This document shows positions 18,730-25,800 of a stretch of 64,000 bases of DNA, piece after piece. The notes under the pieces are model-generated. The model was not told the origin of the DNA and made no database searches. It saw only the letters and a list, made by a program, of their open reading frames with translations. The translations under genes were made by a program, and so were the position numbers. Position 1 is the first letter of the stretch. The number at the start of each line of letters is the position of its first letter. The stretch comes from Paenibacillus sp. FSL R5-0623 (GTDB lineage: Bacteria > Bacillota > Bacilli > Paenibacillales > Paenibacillaceae): positions 6,882,001-6,946,000 of the forward strand of contig NZ_CP150233.1 of the NCBI RefSeq assembly GCF_037974265.1, written 5' to 3'.

Positions 18730-18918
18730 ATGGAAACACTAAAACAACAAGAAAAAAAACTATTAAACGATCTCTGTGATCTATATAATCTTACTCCGGA
18801 CTTAATTAATCTCCTAGTCAGAACCGCAGAAAAGAACATGCACGAAAACATATCATTAGCTGAAAAACGCACCGATTATATTGATTTGGTCGGTTATCAT
18901 ACGAAGGGAAAGGTATAA
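18730..18918 (+). CDS. 62-aa dnd-associated protein resembling the DndC C-terminal tail
   Basis: A small acidic-basic helical protein with a good ribosome binding site (AAAGGTG 5 nt before ATG), 5 bp upstream of the second ATPase gene. The core LNDLCDLYNLTPDLINLLVR...AEK aligns by eye with LETLCQEEGVNLNLLKKLIA..EKDY at the end of DndC (about residues 452-480). Both have L-x2-LC-x6-7-L-x2-L(I/V) and a trailing EK. Small proteins of this kind are annotated beside DndD-like ATPases in some bacteria as DNA-modification-associated small proteins (recalled, not searched). A plausible role is as an adaptor that docks on the ATPase at 18924 in place of a DndC tail (inference). Confidence 0.75.
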   Translation: METLKQQEKKLLNDLCDLYNLTPDLINLLVRTAEKNMHENISLAEKRTDYIDLVGYHTKGKV

Positions 18919-18923
18919 TCTTC

Positions 18924-20948
18924 ATGATTATTAAGAAACTAGTTCTCAATAACTACAAAACATTTTATGGACATCAAGAATTAGATCTAGATATCCCTGA
19001 CAACTCACGTCAAGATAACAAGAACATTATATTAATTGGAGGTCTTAACGGTTCAGGCAAGACTTCGATTTTAAAAGCCATACACTATAGTTTATTCGGC
19101 AAACGCGGAATGTCTCCTGAGGAGTATAAACGTATTTTTTCAAATGTAATTAATAACACCTTTTTTAACGAAGGCGGAAGAGAGTGCTACATAGTCCTGA
19201 CTGTCGAAGTTAATAACAAAGAAGAATGGGAATTAAAAACAAAGTGGATATTTGATCATAGTAAGATCCAGGTCTATGAGACAAGAGAAATTACAATCCG
19301 TAAACCAGGAGCGCGAATCGGCCGTACACAGATCATCAATAATATGGAAACCTACAATCGCTTTATTGATCGAACGATTCCGTATCACGTTGCGCCCTTT
19401 TTTATATTTGATGGAGAAGAAATTAAAGATATCATTTTAAGACAAAATAGTTATGAGATGAAGGAAGCTATACAAAAATTAAGTGGTCTGGAAGCTTATA
19501 AAGCACTAAGAACAGATTTGACGGATGCTCTTTCTTTTCTGAGCACCAAGATTTTTAAAGCTAATGCGAGTAAGTCTCCTGAAACCAATCAGGATAAAGT
19601 TAAGTATGAGCTCGCAGAAACGAATAAATCATTAGATGAATCTAAAGCCAGAAAAGACAAAGAAGAGAATCGAAAGACGAAGCTGCTGGATCAAATCCAG
19701 GCTTTAAAGAAAGAACGCGAGAATAAAATTAAACTCAATGCATCATCAAGAGAAGTTTATATCAAAAAGCTGACAGCTAGTGAAACCAAACTCCAAAGTT
19801 TTGAAACTAACTTCACTAAAGAGTTTATGGATTCTGCTTTTGACATACTGTTAAGAGATCAATACCTGCTGTTGCAGAAAGAGTTAAAGAAAGAAGAAAG
19901 CTATATGCAGCAAAAGTTAGTTAAAGAAGCTTCACTAGTTCCATATCAAAATTTCATATCAAACTTATTTGAAGTTGAACTAGATCCTCCTCTTACATCG
20001 ACCCAAAAAGAGAATCTTATGCTATCAGGGGAAAAAATTTGGTCCAAACTAAATAAAATTAATTCAGAGCTTGAGGAAATCGAGCTGCTCCATGACTTAA
20101 ATAAAGAACAGCACCGAAATTTAATGAACTTACCCATAAAGACTTCTCAACATTTAACGAGCATTTACAATCAAATGGAGAAAGAAAGAACTTTGATTCA
20201 ACAATATGAATCGGAGATTAGAAAAGCCCCTGAATCGGTAGATATAGAGGAAGAAAACGAAAGAATTGATAATTTAACCAAAATGCTTGGTGAAGTAGAA
20301 CTGAGATTAAAATCAGCTACCCGGAAAATCAATACATTAAGCGAAGAAAGAGCTCGTCTTAGCAAAAAACTAACGCAAACTGAGAAGAAAGAAGATAACA
20401 ACAACCAGTATCAAGAACAATTTGAAGCCATCGCTTTGATTATCCAGTTTCTCGATGACTATATCGAAAAATTAACTGAATTAAAAGCCAACTTTATACG
20501 TGAACAATTCAAACTCATGCTTAACCAATTATTTCGTAAACAAGATGAATTCGGGAAGATTGAATTCGATATGAGTTCTTTTACGATCCGGTTATACAAT
20601 GACCGAAACCAAGAAATTAGTGTCCATGATCGTTCTGCTGGAGAAATGCAGATTATTTCATCTGCTCTGATCTGGGCTCTTACAAAGTCATCCCGTTATG
20701 CGCTACCTATGATTATCGATACGCCGCTGGGAAGACTGGATAGTTATCATCGCTCATATCTTATTAATCATTACTATAAAGAGTTAAGTGAACAAGTCAT
20801 TATCTTATCAACGGATACAGAAATTACTGAGGATTATATTAAACAGATTAAGGACAGTACCTATAAACAATTCACGTTAGATTATGATCAGAATAGAAAA
20901 TATACACTAATCATACCAGGATATTTTCAGGCTAAGGGGGACGTCTAA
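18924..20948 (+). CDS. Second DndD-like SMC/Rad50-type ATPase
   Basis: A 674-aa ATPase with Walker A GGLNGSGKTS (residues 39-48), a long charged coiled-coil-like middle (about 220-520), ABC signature DRSAGEMQIISSALIW (about 570-585) and Walker B region MIIDTPLGRLDSYH (about 596-609). It shares length, motif order and the PFFIFDGEEIKDI segment (compare ELCLFDGEDI in DndD) with the first ATPase. It differs in most other positions, so it is an old paralogue, not a recent duplicate. It lies in its own transcription unit with the 62-aa and DndE-like proteins and faces dptFGH. It could serve modification at other sites, a restriction step, or sensing of DNA ends; the sequence does not decide. Confidence 0.85.
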   Translation: MIIKKLVLNNYKTFYGHQELDLDIPDNSRQDNKNIILIGGLNGSGKTSILKAIHYSLFGKRGMSPEEYKRIFSNVINNTFFNEGGRECYIVLTVEVNNKEEWELKTKWIFDHSKIQVYETREITIRKPGARIGRTQIINNMETYNRFIDRTIPYHVAPFFIFDGEEIKDIILRQNSYEMKEAIQKLSGLEAYKALRTDLTDALSFLSTKIFKANASKSPETNQDKVKYELAETNKSLDESKARKDKEENRKTKLLDQIQALKKERENKIKLNASSREVYIKKLTASETKLQSFETNFTKEFMDSAFDILLRDQYLLLQKELKKEESYMQQKLVKEASLVPYQNFISNLFEVELDPPLTSTQKENLMLSGEKIWSKLNKINSELEEIELLHDLNKEQHRNLMNLPIKTSQHLTSIYNQMEKERTLIQQYESEIRKAPESVDIEEENERIDNLTKMLGEVELRLKSATRKINTLSEERARLSKKLTQTEKKEDNNNQYQEQFEAIALIIQFLDDYIEKLTELKANFIREQFKLMLNQLFRKQDEFGKIEFDMSSFTIRLYNDRNQEISVHDRSAGEMQIISSALIWALTKSSRYALPMIIDTPLGRLDSYHRSYLINHYYKELSEQVIILSTDTEITEDYIKQIKDSTYKQFTLDYDQNRKYTLIIPGYFQAKGDV

Positions 20949-20950
20949 GT

Positions 20951-21325
20951 ATGGCAGGTTTTAAAAGAAAGCATCTTAGTTATGAAGGAAAAATACTGCT
21001 CGATTACTTTGCCGATGCCCTTTCCACTGACCGGCCATTTATAATGAAACTCGCATTAGCTAAAGGCCTCTCCTCACAGCGAAATATTGATATCATCAGA
21101 CAAAGTGACGGAAACAGATGGGAAATCCCTGACTTCTTCAATGTGGATGAATATAACATGTACTCACACATTATCATTAACCAAGCTAGAAAAGTATTAA
21201 GTTCCGAAGAAATCAATAATGTAATCTTAAACCAGATTGAAAAAGGACTTCGAATATTGGAACAAATACAACAGGAAAAAAACTCGCTTGACGACTTAAA
21301 ACTTGCAATATTAACAATGAATTAA
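20951..21325 (+). CDS. DndE-like small protein, partner of the second ATPase
   Basis: A 124-aa helical protein, ATG after AAGGGGG, 2 bp past the ATPase stop. Size, position after a DndD-like gene and pattern (FKRKHLSYEGKILLDYFADA, RPFIMKLALAKGLS, YSHIIINQARKVLSSEEINNVILNQIEKGLRIL) resemble DndE at 17046. There an R/P-x3-R/KxA(V/L)A helix is likewise followed by DYIFRAMITQAANKEL and LERGIRDL. Identity is low, so the relation is an inference. It would complete a second C(tail)-D-E set. The gene ends 3 bp before the left arm of the terminator that was split by the IS3 element. Confidence 0.65.
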   Translation: MAGFKRKHLSYEGKILLDYFADALSTDRPFIMKLALAKGLSSQRNIDIIRQSDGNRWEIPDFFNVDEYNMYSHIIINQARKVLSSEEINNVILNQIEKGLRILEQIQQEKNSLDDLKLAILTMN

Positions 21326-21327
21326 GA

Positions 21328-21345
21328 AAAAGGGCAATCCAAATT
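21328..21345 (+). terminator. Left arm of a bidirectional terminator split by the IS3 element
   Basis: AAAA followed by GGGCAATCC and half of an AAATTT loop. Joined to the right arm at 22809-22824 (GGATTTGCCC plus TTTT), it gives a hairpin with A-run and T-run on both sides. Such a hairpin would end both the plus-strand dnd2 unit and the minus-strand dpt operon. Confidence 0.75.
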
Positions 21346-21382
21346 TAAAATGTACCCCTTGTAAAGGACAAATTAAAAAAGG

Positions 21383-22252
21383 TTAGGCTGCTTCAAGCTG
21401 CTGTCTGTATCGCGCAGGCGGCAGCTTGTTTAAGTTCCATTGACCTCGATAATGATTGTAATAGATCATGTAGCTTTTCACTTCTTGCTTAACCTCTTCC
21501 AGGGTCATACATGTTTTGAAATTCGTTTCATCTTTAAAATGCCCAAAGAAGGATTCTTGTGGAGCATTGTCCCAACAGTTTCCTCGACGCGACATGGATT
21601 GACCTAGCCCCATGTTCTTCACAAGCTTTTGAAACTTTGGGTTCGTATAGTGAAATCCTTGATCCGAATGAATCAACGCATTCGAGGTGAGATGACGATG
21701 CTTTTTGAGTTGTTTCAACGTCTCCATCGCAATGTCCAAACCGAGTGAAGCAGAGACTTCATAAGCTAAAATCTCATTACTTTCAGCATCTTTAATGGTC
21801 GATAGGTAGGCTCGCTTATTTTTCCCATACGTTAAATACGTGATGTCTGTTAATAGTACCTTACCTGCAATCCCTTGCTTAAAAGCTCGATTTAACGTGT
21901 TAGGACAGGTTCGATGCTCTTGGGTGGCCTTGGCCATACGACGTGCGGGATTCGCTTTGCGAATCGGACAAACGATGTTGTACTTTTGCATGACACGACG
22001 AATTCGCTTGAGATTGTATGTGACTCCATAGTGGAGCTCCAGCGTCATTTTGATTTGACGGGCACCTTTCTTTCTTCCACGGTAATGGTAGGCTTTCAGA
22101 ACGATTGCTTTTACTTTCTGATCGTCTTGTTCCTGATTTTGACGATGTAACCGAGCATCTTTGCTACAATATTGGTAATAGCCCGAACGTGAAACTCCAG
22201 CAATTTCACAAAGAACATGCACCTTGCGTTGGAAAGGGTATGTATGCATCAT
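21383..22252 (-). CDS. IS3-family transposase OrfB (DDE integrase core)
   Basis: A 289-aa frame with an HTH_21-like segment (VSRSGYYQY, KGARQIKMTLELHYG) and an rve catalytic core. The DDE residues lie in LLTDITYL, ALIHSDQGFHY and APQESFFGHFKDE. The frame stays open upstream of the ATG at 22252 as far as the OrfA frameshift site (KKDIQLSTRQKFELIQQ). The active enzyme is therefore expected to be an OrfAB fusion made by -1 frameshifting rather than this stand-alone product. Confidence 0.92.
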   Translation of the reverse strand: MMHTYPFQRKVHVLCEIAGVSRSGYYQYCSKDARLHRQNQEQDDQKVKAIVLKAYHYRGRKKGARQIKMTLELHYGVTYNLKRIRRVMQKYNIVCPIRKANPARRMAKATQEHRTCPNTLNRAFKQGIAGKVLLTDITYLTYGKNKRAYLSTIKDAESNEILAYEVSASLGLDIAMETLKQLKKHRHLTSNALIHSDQGFHYTNPKFQKLVKNMGLGQSMSRRGNCWDNAPQESFFGHFKDETNFKTCMTLEEVKQEVKSYMIYYNHYRGQWNLNKLPPARYRQQLEAA

Positions 22253-22284
22253 CTGTTGAATCAGTTCGAATTTTTGCCGCGTAC

Positions 22285-22722
22285 TTAGTTGGATGTCTTT
22301 TTTCTCATCTGCCTTTCGAGTTGATCGAGCTTTTTTAAGAATTCATTCTCCGCTTCAAGCCATTTCATTTTCGCTTCCAAACGGGCATATTTTTCTTCAA
22401 GACTTAATTCACGGGTCAGCGGACGGCCTGAGGCGTGTTTTCTACCGTCAGTTAATCCAGTAGGTCCTTGTTCTTGAAAAGCCATACGCCATCGATTGGA
22501 AGCCTTTCGAATCCGGGTAGCACCCAAGACGTCAAGGGGAAAGCCTGCTTCCTGAAAAATCTCACGGGGAAGCGTACCTTGACTGTATTCTTGAATAAAT
22601 CGTTCTTTGAACGCATCCGTGTACGTAATAGCTTTAGCACTGACATTTTTCACATAGGGATTTCTTCTTAACTGATCTTGCTCTTGAGTTGTAAAGTGTT
22701 TTTTTGACATTCGCTTGACCAC
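22285..22722 (-). CDS. IS3-family transposase OrfA (helix-turn-helix, leucine zipper)
   Basis: A 145-aa protein with an HTH region (about 35-85: YTDAFKERFIQEY ... ATRIRKASNRWRMAF) and a C-terminal coiled coil (LEEKYARLEAKMKWLEAENEFLKKLDQLE) for multimerisation. It ends TSN-stop shortly after the slippery site. OrfA binds the IS ends and, as part of OrfAB, guides transposition. A start at the internal M5 (MSKKHFTT) is also possible. Confidence 0.9.
   Translation of the reverse strand: MVKRMSKKHFTTQEQDQLRRNPYVKNVSAKAITYTDAFKERFIQEYSQGTLPREIFQEAGFPLDVLGATRIRKASNRWRMAFQEQGPTGLTDGRKHASGRPLTRELSLEEKYARLEAKMKWLEAENEFLKKLDQLERQMRKKTSN
22297..22303 (-). promoter_or_regulatory. A AAA AAG slippery heptamer for -1 frameshifting
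   Basis: On the minus strand the OrfA codons AGA AAA AAG contain A AAA AAG. Slipping by -1 continues into GAC ATC CAA (D I Q), the OrfB frame, 5 codons before the OrfA stop region. This is the standard IS3-family mechanism. Confidence 0.8.
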
Positions 22723-22808
22723 CGCTCGTTTTTTTATTCATTGTACACAAAAAGACCCTACAAGATGACCTTTTTTAAAGTGTCCATCTTATAGGGTACA
22801 TTTTAATT

Positions 22809-22824
22809 TGGATTTGCCCTTTTG
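22809..22824 (-). terminator. Right arm of the split bidirectional terminator
   Basis: GGATTTGCCC with TTTT, 3 bp past the dptH stop. The partner arm is 1.46 kb away across the IS element, so the two arms no longer form a hairpin. Transcripts from dptH may now run into the IS and be ended elsewhere. Confidence 0.7.
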
Positions 22825-22826
22825 TA

Positions 22827-25800
22827 TTAAAGCCTATTCTGCAATGGAGTAATATTCACAACCGTTTCCGTCGGAGGGGTCAGTTCACCACGATCCATCA
22901 ATTGTGGTCCCTGTACAATACATTGACCTTTACGGAGGTTATTTAATCTTTCTTCCCACTGCTTACGTTTACTTGATTCCGTAGCTAATGAACTTGCTAC
23001 AAAGGATACCTCTTGATCCGTTTGAGCAAAGTATATCTTTTGTGCTGAGTTTTGCATTCTCGCTAATTCATCAGCATCTAACTGGGATTTTAAAAACTGG
23101 GTTGCAAACCAGCCTGACCAGCCAAATTTACGACCTTCTGTCAAGATTTTAGCAGACGGAGATTGCTCCCGGTGGTCCAAATTTTGTGCTTCATCCAAAA
23201 TTAACGGTACAGGCTTAATTTTATTTCCGTTTCTCAATAGGTAATTCCATAAATCCCATAAAATAAATTCGGTAATAATACGCTGTACATCATTTGGATA
23301 ACCGGTTAATTGAATGATATTGACCGAACCATTGTTGTCAATCATATCACTCCAGGAAAAGTTCTGGTCATTTATAAATACTTGCCGGTCGATGAAAGGC
23401 CTGATTTGTGACAATGCTGTTTTTGAGGCACTTCCAGTATCCTCCTCCAGCATCTCCCTCATCAGATTAAGATCCATCCCGTCCTGAGAGCGTTCAAGCC
23501 CTTTCAATACCGCTTCATAAATAGCATTTAACTGCTGGATTCCAAGTGATTTATAAACGGAAGCAAACACACTCTTAATTCTCTCAGCAATATCGGTATC
23601 CGATTCAGGGAGTGTAATCCCGCCTATATCTCTTATGTTTCTTTTAAACGGATTAATAGGCACTTTTTGATTGTATACAACTCTTTGATTAAGCTTGGAG
23701 CCCAGAAATCCTACAAACTCGGGTTCAAGCTGATTTGGTAAGAAGCCTTCTGTATAATCAATAACAATACTCGAGATACCTTGTTTAGATAACTCCAGCA
23801 GCAGACACTGCATAAAATAGGTTTTACCCTGCCCGGATTTACCTGAGATGAGCAAATGTCTGTTAGCCAGACCAGAATGATCATACTCCCAGTATATTTT
23901 TCTTGTGCTATTCTCCGCAGTACCAAGAAGAACCCTTATATTTCGTTCTTTCTCATTTGCAGTATCACTATTTTCTTGATCCTTTTCAATATGAGTTGGA
24001 GTGTCATTCTGTTTAACCGTTTCCTTCTCAATTTCTACAGGTTCAGGAGACTCCTTTATTTCTACTGGCTCTTCTTGCACTTTCTCTTCCTTAAGCGGTT
24101 TTTTCCTATCTTCTACGAGACTTTCTGCCTCACTACTGATCAAATCTGAACTCAACTTTGAACTTTCCCCAGCAGCTGCAGTTTCCTGCATAAACCCATT
24201 AGAAATGCTGGCATAGCTAGGCACAGACGGACTAGAAGCATAATGAACGCTAGGAACATCAGATTTCATATTATAACGATGTGATAGTAAACTATCTTTA
24301 GTCAAATCGTTGTCTCTATGCTGCATCCATTCATACATTTCCTCCATCGATTTGACCAAACCATACAACCCATCAGACTCCGTTAAATTAAGATAGGTCA
24401 CCTGATCTGTAAATTCGGTAGAACGATGATAAGCATCTTTCTGAAACGAAATTACAGCACCTGCGCCAATTATACGATCAATATCGAAGCTTATTTCAAT
24501 TTGATCATGAATTAGCCTCTCAATAATATGATCAGGCATATCAAAGTTCTTTTCAGGCCAGAAATCACTGGAGTGAAGTTTTGCTGCATTTACAATAAAT
24601 AATTGAGCAAAGAAGTACCGATAGAATTTTGAAGTGAACGGTTTCTCCGGATTGCTGAGTGCATCTTGGAAGATCTTCTTCGTTTTCAGAACCTGAATAG
24701 CGGCTTTATCCATAACACCATTACTGTTTATGCCTATTTTGACTTCTACAGGATAGAAATGAATAAGCAGCTTCTGCTCTCTCTCTTCAATACCCATCAA
24801 TAACATATCATCACTATGAACGCCTTTTACCCCTAAGTTCTTGGCCGTAAATGTTCCGTCTGATTTACTCAGGTTTGAACTGCCTGCGACCCTTAGAATT
24901 TCTTCTAACGAAATTGGAACCCAGCAAATATCCGAATGATCGAAATAAGCAAGAGCAAATTTGATAGCGGATATAATACTGAATTTCTCACGGGAATAAT
25001 GCCCTTTACTTCCTATAATTCTTAGAAGCCATTCACCATTAAATGTGTTAAAGGCTTTTATAATATCGATCGCTTTGTCTTCTCCAACACTTAGTTGATG
25101 AGACCCGAGATACTCACTAATGACGGAAAGATAATGATTAGATTTATTGGTCACTGTAATTGCATCATATCCATTGGAAGAAGAGTACTGATCACTATAG
25201 TGAATAACAAATAAATTCTCATCTAACTGATTGAAATAGTTAAGATCTAAATGCGAATCCACAAAGGTAACCCAATGAGATGCATTAAATATCTTTTGTA
25301 AGAATTGTTCATCTGCCGTTGTAGTTCTTGAAGTAATGGCCTCTCCTTTATGGAAAGAATCGTTTCCATCATTTTTCAGATTAGCCGCAAGTTCATTCAA
25401 CCCCATACTAAGATCAATTAATGAGTTGGAATCCTGATTATTAACATAATATTTCGTACCAAAACCTGAACGATAGTTCTCTTCATATTTGAATGATGGC
25501 AGGTAAGAGTATATACCATTGAGCGCGATTCCGGCAGGCATCTCATTCATAGGTTGAACAGCATAACTTTCTTTCATATTCATTCTATAAAATGTGATAT
25601 GTGCGTAATCTAAATCTTTCGCAGGTTCTATATATTTCTTGTAGTACCAAATGGAATTCCGGATCAATCTAAGAATATGGCTTGAATCGATTTCTTCGTG
25701 CTTCCATGTAATACCGAAGTACGCGAATATTTCTTCTGCCGTATTTAAAACGGATAACTGATCAAACTCTGTTTCCAAACTATACTCCCGGTAAAGGTTA

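Larger units (their letters stand above)
21346..22805 (-). mobile_element. IS3-family insertion sequence, intact, about 1460 bp
   Basis: Terminal inverted repeats of about 37 bp start TAAAATGTACCC at both ends and share a later GGACA and TTAAAAAAGG. A 3-bp direct repeat ATT (21343-21345 and 22806-22808) flanks these ends. If the more usual TG...CA tips were taken (21351-22800), no direct repeat would be seen. Removing the element plus one ATT restores a symmetric CCAAATTTGG terminator loop, which supports the wider boundaries. It encodes OrfA and OrfB with a frameshift signal and looks functional. The insertion does not damage either neighbouring gene. Confidence 0.88.

Noticed and set aside
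20951..21325. Toxin or antitoxin identity for the 124-aa gene
   Set aside because: No toxin fold motif is seen, and its coupling to the ATPase gene and DndE-like pattern are better explained by a DndE relative.
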